A DNA stretch of 34,325 bases from Coriobacteriaceae bacterium. GTDB lineage: Bacteria; Actinomycetota; Coriobacteriia; Coriobacteriales; UMGS124. The stretch covers positions 40,301 to 74,625 of the forward strand of contig JAHZGC010000018.1 of assembly GCA_019421015.1 (NCBI GenBank), in the 5' to 3' direction. Below, one piece after another: positions 1-8,167 of the stretch. The translations under genes and the position numbers were made by a program. Below the pieces are notes generated by a model that was not told the DNA's origin, did not search any database, and worked only from the letters and a program-made list of their open reading frames with translations. Position 1 is the stretch's first letter. Every line of letters begins with the position of its first letter.

Positions 1-285
1 CCCGTGGCCGACGAGCTCGACTTGAAGAAGGCGGCCCGGGCCGCCGGGGAGAAGTCCTTGGCGCTGGTGAACTGGCGCGACCTGCGCGACCTTACGGGCT
101 ACGTCCGCGGTGGATGCACGCCCATCGGGATGAAGAGGCCTTTCCCGGTCTACATCGACGAGACCGCCCAGCTTTTCGACCGTATCGGCCTGTCGGGAGG
201 CGCAATCGGGGTCCAGCTCGTCCTCGACCCCGAGGAGCTCGCCGGGTTCTGCGGCGCGTCCTTTGTCGACCTGGCGGAGGGCTGA
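1..285 (+). CDS. ybaK: Cys-tRNA(Pro) deacylase, YbaK/EbsC family (3' part only)
   Basis: The frame is open at the left window edge, so only the last 94 or so residues of a protein that normally has about 160 are visible; the GTG at 4 is not needed as a start. The visible part carries the family's C-terminal signature: a TGY-x-RGG-x-(S/T)P-x-G block (here TGYVRGGCTPIG), then a basic KRPFPVYID stretch, a SGG turn and a closing acidic helix. Members of this family hydrolyse cysteine mischarged onto tRNA(Pro), a cytoplasmic proofreading role; related single-domain proteins such as EbsC and ProX act on other mischarged tRNAs, so exact specificity is inferred. The stop is followed after two bases by the murJ start, so the two are probably co-transcribed. 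Confidence 0.8.
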   Translation, partial: PVADELDLKKAARAAGEKSLALVNWRDLRDLTGYVRGGCTPIGMKRPFPVYIDETAQLFDRIGLSGGAIGVQLVLDPEELAGFCGASFVDLAEG

Positions 286-287
286 CC

Positions 288-2162
288 ATGGGGGAGTATC
301 GCGGAAAGCACTTCAAGGGCGAGCCGACCCCCGAGCCTTCTGACCGGGCCCTCGCCGGAGAAACCCAGGAGTTCCTGCGGGTCCTCGAGGGGCGTGAGCC
401 GGCCGGGGACCCCGTCCTCGCCGGGGAGACCGCCCAGTTCCTGCGCATAGCCCAGACCCTCGACGCACCCCCGGCCGTGCCGAGGACGGTGCCTGACGGC
501 GTTCCCGCCCACTTCGGCCCTCAGCGGTCCCCGGTGCAGGAGCTCCCATCCCGGGAGGAGGCGCCTGAGGTCGAGGAGGCCGTCGGCCGCTCCGCCATGC
601 TCATCAGCCTCTGCGTGATCGTCTCGCGCGTCACGGGCTTCGTCCGTACGTGGGCCATGGGCTTTGCCATGGGAACGACGCTGCTCAGCTCCTCCTACCA
701 GGTGGCGTGCAATCTACCGAACCTGCTCTACGAGCTGGTCTTGGGCGGTATGCTCGTGACGGCCTTCCTGCCGGTGTACGTCTCGGTCCGCAAACGGGAG
801 GGCGTGGAGCGGGCCAACGCCTACGCCTCGACGCTCATGGGCATCGTGTTGGTGTTCCTCGGGGTCATCTCGCTGCTCGCCATCGTCTTTGCACCTCAGG
901 TGGTCTGGACGCAGATGTTCCTCAACGCTTCGGGAGACCGGGAGCTGGTCGCCTACTTCTTCAGGTTCTTTGCAATCCAGCTGCTGTTCTACGGTGTCTC
1001 CGCCATAGCCGGGGGGCTGCTGAATGCCCGGCGCGACTACTTCTGGAGCTCGGCGGCGCCCATCGCAAACAACGTCGTGGTCATCGCCGTCATGTTCGTC
1101 TATGTGTTCATTGCCCCGACCAACCCCGAGCTGGGCAAGCTCGTCATTGCCGTGGGCACCCCCCTCGGGGTGTTCGTACAGATGGCCATGCAGCTGCCCG
1201 CCCTGGCCAAGAACGGCATTTCCCTGCGGCCCTGGCGCATCGACCTCCACGACCCGGCGCTGCGCGAGACCCTAGCGCTCGGCCTGCCCACCATCGTGGT
1301 CACTCTGATGTCCTTCGTCACGGTGTCGGTGCAAAACGCCGCCGCCATGGCGGTCTCCGACGCCGGCTCGTCGGTGCTCTTCTATGCCCGGCAGTGGTTC
1401 ACGCTGCCCTACGCCTTCCTCTCGGTGCCGCTGACCACCACGCTTTTTACGGAGCTCTCCTCCATGGTGGCCGACGGGGACCGCGAGGGGGTGCGTCGGG
1501 GCATTGCGTCGGGCACGCTTCAGAACCTGTTCTTCATGGTGCCGTTCGCGCTGTACCTCATGGTATTCTCGGTACCGCTCGTCTCCCTGTTCCAAGCCGG
1601 CAACTTCGAGCAAGGCAGCGTGGAGCTCGTCTCCACCTATCTGGCCTTCATGGCGGCGTCGCTGCCCTTCTATGCGTTGTTCCTCTTCATGCAGAAGGCG
1701 TTCAGCGCCCTCAGGGTTCTCAAGGCCTACGCCCTGTGCAACGTGGCGGCCTCGGTCGTGCAGGTAGTGCTGACGCTGGCGCTGGCCCTTGGCGTGGCGG
1801 GTTGGGAGGGGTTCGGCCTTCCGGGCATCGCCATGGCCCAGACGGCCTTTTATGTCTTTGGTGTCGTGTGGTGCTATGTGTACCTGCGCGCGAAGCTTGG
1901 TCCCCTCGGCGCGCGCCAGCTTGCCGTCGGTGCTCTGTGCTCCCTGCTCCTGGGCGCGTTGGGCGCGGCGGCGGGCGGGGCGGTGCTCTGGGCCCTCGAG
2001 GCGTTCGTCGCCCCCCTTGGCGGGGGCATCCTCCAGGCCTTTGGCTACGTTGTGGCCGGCGGCGTGGTGTCGCTGCTGGTGACCTATGGCCTCGCATTGG
2101 CCCTCAAGGTGCCGGGCTCGGCTTTTATCGGAAGGCTGTTTGGCAGGTTTGTCCGCCGGTGA
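288..2162 (+). CDS. murJ: MurJ/MviN-family lipid II flippase with N-terminal tail
   Basis: This 624-residue integral membrane protein belongs to the MOP-superfamily MurJ group, which moves lipid-linked peptidoglycan precursor across the cytoplasmic membrane. From about residue 100 it shows a run of hydrophobic helices compatible with the usual 14, beginning with the conserved first-helix pattern ISRVTGFVR (here VSRVTGFVR) and the NLLYELVLGG segment typical of the family. I start at ATG 288 rather than at an upstream in-frame ATG, because 288 follows the ybaK stop and has an AGGG-type ribosome site. The first 100 residues are hydrophilic, Pro/Glu rich and absent from classical MurJ. They contain two copies of an LAGET-x-x-FLR motif at residues 22-31 and 44-53. 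It lies in an operon with the upstream ybaK and the ABC-F gene 37 bases downstream. Confidence 0.9.
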   Translation: MGEYRGKHFKGEPTPEPSDRALAGETQEFLRVLEGREPAGDPVLAGETAQFLRIAQTLDAPPAVPRTVPDGVPAHFGPQRSPVQELPSREEAPEVEEAVGRSAMLISLCVIVSRVTGFVRTWAMGFAMGTTLLSSSYQVACNLPNLLYELVLGGMLVTAFLPVYVSVRKREGVERANAYASTLMGIVLVFLGVISLLAIVFAPQVVWTQMFLNASGDRELVAYFFRFFAIQLLFYGVSAIAGGLLNARRDYFWSSAAPIANNVVVIAVMFVYVFIAPTNPELGKLVIAVGTPLGVFVQMAMQLPALAKNGISLRPWRIDLHDPALRETLALGLPTIVVTLMSFVTVSVQNAAAMAVSDAGSSVLFYARQWFTLPYAFLSVPLTTTLFTELSSMVADGDREGVRRGIASGTLQNLFFMVPFALYLMVFSVPLVSLFQAGNFEQGSVELVSTYLAFMAASLPFYALFLFMQKAFSALRVLKAYALCNVAASVVQVVLTLALALGVAGWEGFGLPGIAMAQTAFYVFGVVWCYVYLRAKLGPLGARQLAVGALCSLLLGALGAAAGGAVLWALEAFVAPLGGGILQAFGYVVAGGVVSLLVTYGLALALKVPGSAFIGRLFGRFVRR

Positions 2163-2199
2163 CGGTTGACACGCCGGCCATAGAGAAAGGCTTGATGCT

Positions 2200-4008
2200 G
2201 TGGGAGTGTTGGTGAGCTGCGAGGACGTGAGCCTCGAATACCCGACCCGCAAGGTGCTCGGGGGCGTGAGCCTGGGCGTGCACGAGGGCGACCGCATCGG
2301 CATCGTGGGCAAGAACGGCGACGGTAAGTCTACGCTTCTCAATGTGGTCTCGGGACTGCTCGAGCCCGACTCGGGCCGTGTGGTCATGCGCCGCGGCACC
2401 AAGGTCGGCGTGCTCGGGCAAAAGGACGGGTTGGACGAGGCCGCGACGGTGGGGGAGTGCGTCGTGGGAGACATCCCCGCCCACGAGTGGGCCGCCGATC
2501 CCAAGATCCGCTCCGTTATCGATGCCCTGATAGGCGACGTCGACTGGGATGCGCGCATCGGGACGCTGAGCGGCGGCCAGCGACGTCGCGTGGACCTCGC
2601 CCGGCTCTTGATCGGCGATTGGGACGTCCTTGCCCTCGACGAGCCGACCAACCACCTCGACATGCGTGCCATCGCCTGGCTCGCCGATCATCTTAAGAGC
2701 CGTTGGAACGATGGCCAGGGGGCGTTCCTCGTGGTCACCCACGACCGCTGGTTCCTCGATGAGGTCTGCCTTGCCATGTGGGAGGTGCATGACGGTACGG
2801 TCGACCCCTTTGAGGGCGGTTACTCCGCCTATATCCAGCAGCGCTTGGAACGCGACCGTCAGGCAAGGGCCATGGAGGAGCGTCGTCAGAACCTCCTGCG
2901 CAAGGAGCTTGCGTGGCTGGCACGCGGCCCGCAGGCGCGCGGCACCAAGCCCAAGTTTCGCGTCGAGGCGGCGCGCGACCTCATCGCAGACGTCCCCCCC
3001 ATGCGCAACGAGCTGGAGCTCCACCGCCTTGCCGTGAGCCGCCTGGGCAAGGACGTGATCGAGCTCAAAAACGTGAGCGAGTCCTTTGGCGATAAGCGGG
3101 TTCTCGACGACGTGAGCTGGATCGTGGGCCCGGGGGACCGCTACGGCATCATGGGGGCCAACGGCGCGGGCAAGTCAACGCTGCTCGGCATCATGGACGG
3201 GAGCATCAAGCCCACGAAGGGCGGCGTCAAGATCGGACAGACGGTCAAGTTCGCCGTGCTCTCGCAGCGACTCGACGAGCTCATGAAGCACAAGGGCGAG
3301 ACCGTGCGCGAGGTGCTGAACACGGTCAAGCGCCGCTATGTCATCGACGGCAAGGAGTACACCCCGGCCCAGCTGCTCGAGCTTTTGGGCTTTGAGCCGG
3401 GCCAGCAGCTCACGCGCGTCGAGGAGCTCTCGGGCGGTCAGCAGCGCCGGCTGCAGCTCATGCTCGTGCTTCTGAGCGAGCCCAACGTCCTCATCCTCGA
3501 CGAGCCGGGCAACGACATGGACACCGACATGCTCGCCATGCTCGAGGATTTGCTCGACTCCTGGCCGGGCACCCTGCTGCTCGTGAGCCACGACCGCTAC
3601 CTCATGGAGCGCGTCACCGACCACCAGTTCGCCCTCATGGACGGCAAGGTCACCCACGTGCCCGGCGGGGTCGACGAGTTCCTGCGCAAGCTCGAGGAGC
3701 ACGACCGCCAGGCGCAGAGGGAGTCGGAGGCCAAGTCTCAGAAGAAAGATGCGGTGCGGACGCCTGCGCCCTCCCCGTCTTTGAGCCGAAGCGAGGAGTA
3801 TCGCCTGCGCAAGCAGCTGTCGAGCGTCGAGCGCAAGATGGACACCCTGCGTAAGAAGATCGACGACCTGCGGGGGTGCATGCTGACGCTTCCACCCACC
3901 GACTTCGAGGCTCTGGGAAAGCTGCAGGCCGAGGTGGACGGGCTGCAGGCACAGCACGAGGATTTGGAGCTCGAATGGCTTGAACTCTCTGAGCAGTTAG
4001 AGGGTTAG
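2200..4008 (+). CDS. ABC-F family ATPase, Uup-like, with C-terminal coiled coil
   Basis: This 602-residue cytoplasmic protein has two ABC ATPase domains and no membrane segment, the ABC-F plan of ribosome-associated translation factors and antibiotic-protection proteins. Domain 1 has Walker A GKNGDGKST (residues 37-45), signature LSGGQRRRV and Walker B ending DEPTNHLD. A basic linker around residues 210-260 corresponds to the tRNA-interaction region. Domain 2 has GANGAGKST (about 319), LSGGQQRRL and a Walker B ending DEPGNDMD instead of the usual DEPTN-x-LD. Residues 530-602 form a charged heptad-rich coiled coil, as in Uup. The GTG start at 2200 is chosen because GAGAAAGG lies nine or so bases upstream; no earlier in-frame start has a ribosome site. 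Uup, EttA or a resistance-type ABC-F cannot be separated with certainty, though the coiled coil favours Uup. Confidence 0.88.
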   Translation: MGVLVSCEDVSLEYPTRKVLGGVSLGVHEGDRIGIVGKNGDGKSTLLNVVSGLLEPDSGRVVMRRGTKVGVLGQKDGLDEAATVGECVVGDIPAHEWAADPKIRSVIDALIGDVDWDARIGTLSGGQRRRVDLARLLIGDWDVLALDEPTNHLDMRAIAWLADHLKSRWNDGQGAFLVVTHDRWFLDEVCLAMWEVHDGTVDPFEGGYSAYIQQRLERDRQARAMEERRQNLLRKELAWLARGPQARGTKPKFRVEAARDLIADVPPMRNELELHRLAVSRLGKDVIELKNVSESFGDKRVLDDVSWIVGPGDRYGIMGANGAGKSTLLGIMDGSIKPTKGGVKIGQTVKFAVLSQRLDELMKHKGETVREVLNTVKRRYVIDGKEYTPAQLLELLGFEPGQQLTRVEELSGGQQRRLQLMLVLLSEPNVLILDEPGNDMDTDMLAMLEDLLDSWPGTLLLVSHDRYLMERVTDHQFALMDGKVTHVPGGVDEFLRKLEEHDRQAQRESEAKSQKKDAVRTPAPSPSLSRSEEYRLRKQLSSVERKMDTLRKKIDDLRGCMLTLPPTDFEALGKLQAEVDGLQAQHEDLELEWLELSEQLEG

Positions 4009-4069
4009 ACGGTCAAGTTGGTTTTCCGTTCATGCGTTGAACGTCTGCGAAGACTCGGCTTTGAACGAG

Positions 4070-4109
4070 AAGCGCCGGGAAACTCCTTTGACGGGGCTTC
4101 CCGGCGCTT
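4070..4109. terminator. Bidirectional terminator between convergent genes
   Basis: A perfect 12-bp inverted repeat (AAGCGCCGGGAA at 4070-4081 and TTCCCGGCGCTT at 4098-4109) encloses a 16-nt loop. It lies between the stop of the ABC-F gene and the stop of the convergent surface-protein gene. The A and T ends of the arms give a short U run in either direction, so it can serve both transcripts. Confidence 0.75.
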
Positions 4110-4163
4110 TGCCATCTAGAATTGTCGGCCTTGGTGGGCGTCGTTCTGTGGGGCGTTGCTTGT

Positions 4164-7100
4164 CTACTTGGCGTTCTTGCGGGCACGGACGATGAGGGCG
4201 ACGGCTGCCGCGATAATCGCCACGCCGGCCACGGCGCCTGCCACGATGGCGGCTACGGGCACGCTGTTGTCGCCGGTCTGGACCACGGCGTTTCGGGCGG
4301 CGACGTTGACGGTGCAGTAGACGGTCTGGCCTGCCACCGTGCCCCTGGCCTTGAAGGTGCCTGCCTGGGCATAGGAGGCGGCATCGACGGCGTCCCACGT
4401 CACGGCCTCGTCGGTCGTGTCGCCGTTGGACCAGCGGATGCTGGCGGTCTTGGGCAGCACGGGGGCAGTGCCTGCGGTCGTCTCGACCGTGAGGTTGTTC
4501 TGGACGCCGGTGACGCGCGGCTTAGCCACGTTCACCGTGATGCTGGCGGTGAGGTCGGTGCCGTTGACCGCGCCTTCGACGGTGAACGTGCCGCTGTTGT
4601 GATAGCTCGAGGCGTCGACGGGGGCCCAGCTGACCGGCTCGGCCTTGACGCTGCCGTCGGAGTAGGTCACGTTGACCGTCGTCGGCAGGACGGGGGCCGT
4701 GCCGGCCTCGGTGTTCACGGCGGCCGGCTGCTCGACGCTCACGATGGTCAGGGGAAGGACCTTTACGGTGCAGCTTACGGTGACGTTGGGATAGGATTCG
4801 AGCGTGCCGGAGACGGACACGGTGCCTTCCTTGCTGTACGAGGAGGCGGGCACCTCCACCCACGAGACCTTCTCCTCGGTGGTGGTGTCGTCGGACCAGG
4901 TGACCTTGACGCTTTCGGGGAGCTTGGGTGCGGTCCCGACGTAGGTCTCCACCGTGGTCGCCTCGACGGCCTCGACGGCGGGTGCCGCCTGAACCACTTT
5001 GACGTCGATGGTGACCGTGAGGTCGGTTCCCTCGACCGTGCCGTCTACCTGGAATGTCTTGCCGGCCTGCGCATAGTCCTCCTCGGGGATATTGTCCCAA
5101 GTGACGTCTGCGCTTTTCTGACTGCCGTCGCTCCACACGACCATGACGCTGGCGGGCAGGATGGGCGCGGTGCCGGCCTGGGTGGTCACGGGCTCGGGGG
5201 TCTCTGCCTTTACGGCCGTGGGTGCCTTCTCCACCACGTCGACGGTGGTCTCGACGGAGAAGTTGCCGTTGACGGTGCCCTTGAGGGTGAAGTTTCCGGG
5301 CTCGTCGGTCGCTCCGGCAGGAATCGCGTCCCAGGTCACCGGTATTTCGAACTCGGTCGGCTCGGCGGAGGAACCCGCGGGGGCATAGCTGCCGTGCACC
5401 TCGGCCGCAATGACCGGGTCGGCGGTACCCTCATCGACCTCTGCCTGGTCTACATGGTACGACGTGACGAACTGGACAACCTGCGTGACCTTCTTGGTGT
5501 CGGCCTCGCTGTTGTCGACGTATTCGCTCGTGCGGTCCTTTTCGACAACCACCTCGGCGGTTCCGAGGAGAACTCCCTTGCTGTCGGGCGTCAGATCTTC
5601 CGGAAACTTCCATGCGACGTCGATCGTCCCCTCGGTGCCGTCGGTCTTGACGACCTCGACGGTGCCGGGGATATCCTCGAGGGCCTTCTCGAGGCTCTCG
5701 CTGTCGAACTCGGCCTGGATGTAATAGACCTCGGGGTCGGTGAAGTCGGCGACCACGGGAAGGGTCTGCTGGTCGGAATCCTCGTCAGTGGCGGGTTTCT
5801 CAGCATCCTCCCCGTTCGTGTCGGGCTCGCTGGCGTCAGGGGCCGCCGGGTTCTCCCCGTTGGCACCGGGGTCATTGGGCTCGTCGGTGGCGTCGGTGGC
5901 CGGGTCGGCGTTCGTCTGGTTGTCGCCGTTCGGTGCGGGCGGCACATCCTGCCCATCGTCGACGGGCGTGTCGGGCTCTTGGGTGTTATCTGCGGGGTTC
6001 TGACCGGTGCCGCCGTTTGCCGCCGAGTCGTTGGGATTGTCGGGCTGGCTCCCATCGGCTTGGTCGGGGCTCGCGTCGTCGGGAGAACCGTCGGGGTCGT
6101 CGCCCTGATCGGGAGACTGACTATCGTCCTCGTTGCCGGCATCCGGCACGACTGTGGAATCGGTGGCAGCATCGGGATCCGAAGGCGTCTCGGTTGCGCC
6201 ATCGCTCGTATCGGTCTCGTCGGGCTGGGCTTGGCCGGGTGTCTCGGGGTTGGGGGTTGCGTTGGGGTCCGCAGCGTCTCCCTGTTCGCCGTCTTTACCA
6301 GGTTCGCTGACGGTGTCCTGGTTGCCGTCGGATTCGACGACCTCCTCGGGGGCGGGCTCGGTATCGGGCGCGGTCACGTCGATGGCGACGCTGGCAAGGG
6401 AGGTGCCGTCGGTCAAGGCGATGTTTACCTGGGCGTTGCCTGCGGCGAGCGCCGTGGCCGTGGCGGTCAGGCCGTTGCCGGCGACCTCCAGCACGCTTGG
6501 GTCGCTGCTGGACCAGACCGGCGGCGTGGCGGGCTGGACCGGGGCGGTGCCGTTGAGCAGCAGGTTGGCGCTCAGGCTTGCCGTGCCGCCGACTTCAAGC
6601 TGGGGGGTGTCGGACTCCAGCTTGGCCGAGAGGTCGCTCGGGGCAACGTTGAGGGCGATGGTCTGATGCCCGTTGAGCGGGGTCGCCTGAACGGCGTCGT
6701 CGGCCCCGAACTCCGCCACCACGGCAAGGGTGCCGTCGTCGGCCGTAAAGACCGAGATACCGACGGCTGTGGACGAGCCCACGACGTTCTGGTAGTTGGA
6801 CGTGCCGTTGTCGCTGAGCCAGTCGGAGACGAGGGCCGTGAGGTCGGCGCCGCTCGTGGACATGACGATGTTCTCAGCGGCGGCCTGGGAAGGCGCCGCA
6901 GGGGCGGCCGATCCCATATAGGCCACCTCGGCCGCCCTGGTTTGGGCGAGAACCTGCAGCGACGAGGACCAGGAGAGCTTTTGCAGCCCCGCGGCTTCGC
7001 GCACGGCGTTTATCTGGTCGACCAGCTTGGTGGCGGCGTCTACGTCGTAGGTGCCGTCGGCAGTCACGGTCACCGACCCGCTGCCGACGCTGACCTGCGC

Positions 7101-7226
7101 CACGTCGTCCGCAAGGGCGGGCGTGGGGTTCTGCACGGGCTCGCCGGCGACCAGGGCCGCGCCGGTGAGAAGCACGGCCGTGCTTACCGCTATTCGCTTG
7201 CAAAGCCAGGACGCTTCGTTGGTCAT
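4164..7226 (-). CDS. Secreted surface protein: CAP-like domain, acidic linker, Ig-like repeats, C-terminal anchor
   Basis: This 1020-residue protein begins with a Sec signal peptide (basic CKR, hydrophobic core, cleavage near residue 39 after ALA). Residues about 65-175 resemble a divergent CAP/SCP domain: the Q-x-N-x-x-R start, a long helix and a GISVF strand are seen. An Ig-like (BIG2-type) domain follows at about 200-285. Residues about 288-485 are a low-complexity Asp/Pro/Asn/Thr spacer. A poorly defined region and one divergent repeat lead to four Ig-like (BIG4-type) repeats of about 80 residues, each opening with an AGTAP-x-LP-type motif near residues 679, 762, 842 and 919. The end has QTGD, a hydrophobic helix and a basic tail, resembling a sorting signal but without LPxTG. 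ATG 7226 is preceded by GGAGGG. It is probably wall- or membrane-anchored, with roles such as adhesion possible but unproven. Confidence 0.8.
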   Translation of the reverse strand: MTNEASWLCKRIAVSTAVLLTGAALVAGEPVQNPTPALADDVAQVSVGSGSVTVTADGTYDVDAATKLVDQINAVREAAGLQKLSWSSSLQVLAQTRAAEVAYMGSAAPAAPSQAAAENIVMSTSGADLTALVSDWLSDNGTSNYQNVVGSSTAVGISVFTADDGTLAVVAEFGADDAVQATPLNGHQTIALNVAPSDLSAKLESDTPQLEVGGTASLSANLLLNGTAPVQPATPPVWSSSDPSVLEVAGNGLTATATALAAGNAQVNIALTDGTSLASVAIDVTAPDTEPAPEEVVESDGNQDTVSEPGKDGEQGDAADPNATPNPETPGQAQPDETDTSDGATETPSDPDAATDSTVVPDAGNEDDSQSPDQGDDPDGSPDDASPDQADGSQPDNPNDSAANGGTGQNPADNTQEPDTPVDDGQDVPPAPNGDNQTNADPATDATDEPNDPGANGENPAAPDASEPDTNGEDAEKPATDEDSDQQTLPVVADFTDPEVYYIQAEFDSESLEKALEDIPGTVEVVKTDGTEGTIDVAWKFPEDLTPDSKGVLLGTAEVVVEKDRTSEYVDNSEADTKKVTQVVQFVTSYHVDQAEVDEGTADPVIAAEVHGSYAPAGSSAEPTEFEIPVTWDAIPAGATDEPGNFTLKGTVNGNFSVETTVDVVEKAPTAVKAETPEPVTTQAGTAPILPASVMVVWSDGSQKSADVTWDNIPEEDYAQAGKTFQVDGTVEGTDLTVTIDVKVVQAAPAVEAVEATTVETYVGTAPKLPESVKVTWSDDTTTEEKVSWVEVPASSYSKEGTVSVSGTLESYPNVTVSCTVKVLPLTIVSVEQPAAVNTEAGTAPVLPTTVNVTYSDGSVKAEPVSWAPVDASSYHNSGTFTVEGAVNGTDLTASITVNVAKPRVTGVQNNLTVETTAGTAPVLPKTASIRWSNGDTTDEAVTWDAVDAASYAQAGTFKARGTVAGQTVYCTVNVAARNAVVQTGDNSVPVAAIVAGAVAGVAIIAAAVALIVRARKNAK

Positions 7227-7390
7227 GCTGGGTCCCTCCTTGTCTGTTGGCCGGCGGGCGACCCCGCCGTATCGTCAACGCACCATACATAATGACGCAT
7301 CTGTACCCGTTCCAGGGCAAATCTTATAGAATGCGGAGGCATCCACACGAAGCCGCAACCTTTGGCGGCATTGCATGCAGGGGGTTCGCC

Positions 7391-8050
7391 ATGGAAAAAG
7401 AGCCGGTTATGGAGGCGTTCGACCTGGGGGAGAGTCCCAGCGCCCTTATAGTCATAGACATGCAGCACGGTTTTATCGACGCGATGTCGTCGCTGTGCAT
7501 CGTCGGGGCGCAGGAGACCGTTCCCGCCTGTGCCCGGGTGCTCGACACTGCTCGCGGAAGCGGGGTGCCGGTAATCTACGCCCTGCGGCGTTACGCCCCG
7601 GACGGCAGCGATGTGGAAGCTGCGCGGCTCGAAGCATGGCTGGCCGACAGGGCGCTGTCGGATGGGTGTGACGACCCGCATACCTGCGACGTCCCGGTTG
7701 TTATGGCACCCAAGGAGGGCGACCGCGTCATCTTCAAGCCGCGTTACTCGGCGTTCTTCGGTACGGGACTTGACGTGCTGTTGCGTCGTTTGGGCGTGCA
7801 GACTGTCGTGCTCATAGGTACGACCACGCCGAACTGTGTGCGTTCGAGCTGCTACGACGCCCTTTCGCTTGACTACAACGTCGTGGTGGTCTCAGACTGC
7901 ACGAGCTCGCGCACTCCCGACGTACAGCGGGCAAACCTCGAGGACATGGCCATGGCGGGCGCGCAGATTATCGACAGCGGGCGTTACTGCGGAAGGGGCC
8001 TGACCGGCCTGCCCGACCATGCCCGTACGGCCAGGGCGTTCGTGGGGTGA
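7391..8050 (+). CDS. Isochorismatase-fold cysteine hydrolase
   Basis: This 219-residue cytoplasmic protein has the isochorismatase/nicotinamidase fold. The catalytic triad is readable: Asp in ALIVIDMQHGFID near the N-terminus, Lys in VIFKPRYSAF, and the nucleophile Cys in TTTPNCVRSS. A longer open frame begins at 7247, but ATG 7391 is preferred because it has a GGGGG-type ribosome site seven bases upstream and places the DMQ motif at the usual distance from the start. Members hydrolyse amides such as nicotinamide, ureidoacrylate or isochorismate derivatives. The substrate cannot be told from sequence alone, and no pathway genes flank it: neighbours are a surface protein (divergent) and glnN (convergent). 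Confidence 0.85.
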   Translation: MEKEPVMEAFDLGESPSALIVIDMQHGFIDAMSSLCIVGAQETVPACARVLDTARGSGVPVIYALRRYAPDGSDVEAARLEAWLADRALSDGCDDPHTCDVPVVMAPKEGDRVIFKPRYSAFFGTGLDVLLRRLGVQTVVLIGTTTPNCVRSSCYDALSLDYNVVVVSDCTSSRTPDVQRANLEDMAMAGAQIIDSGRYCGRGLTGLPDHARTARAFVG

Positions 8051-8076
8051 CAGGAAATCCGGTCGGTCCGTTAAAC

Positions 8077-8161
8077 GTGGACCGGCCCTCGCAAGGCGCG
8101 TGGAGGCGATGCGTACTTGGTGTACGTGAGCCTCCACGGAGCGCGGCGAGGGCCGGCCCAC
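8077..8161. repeat. 85-nt extended hairpin between convergent genes
   Basis: Outer arms of 16 nt (8077-8092 and 8146-8161) pair with one A-C mismatch on the plus strand, which becomes a U-G wobble in a minus-strand transcript. Inside are paired GCGC tracts (8096-8099 with 8141-8144), an 8-bp stem GTGGAGGC/GCCTCCAC (8100-8107 with 8130-8137) and an apical CGTAC/GTACG stem with a 5-nt loop. It begins six bases after the glnN stop in that gene's direction and 26 bases after the hydrolase stop. There is no T run, so it is not a standard intrinsic terminator. It may protect 3' ends, terminate by another route, or be one copy of a dispersed structured repeat. Confidence 0.7.
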
Positions 8162-8167
8162 AACAAA

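Noticed and set aside
4870..5240. Ig-like repeats considered as a DNA repeat or CRISPR-like array
   Set aside because: The periodicity is in protein sequence (about 80 residues) with diverged DNA; no identical short repeats with unique spacers were seen anywhere in the window.
4122..7292. 1056-codon open frame on the plus strand opposite the surface-protein gene
   Set aside because: It is Gly/Val/Arg rich with no recognisable domain, signal or ribosome site, and mirrors the codon bias of the real gene on the other strand.
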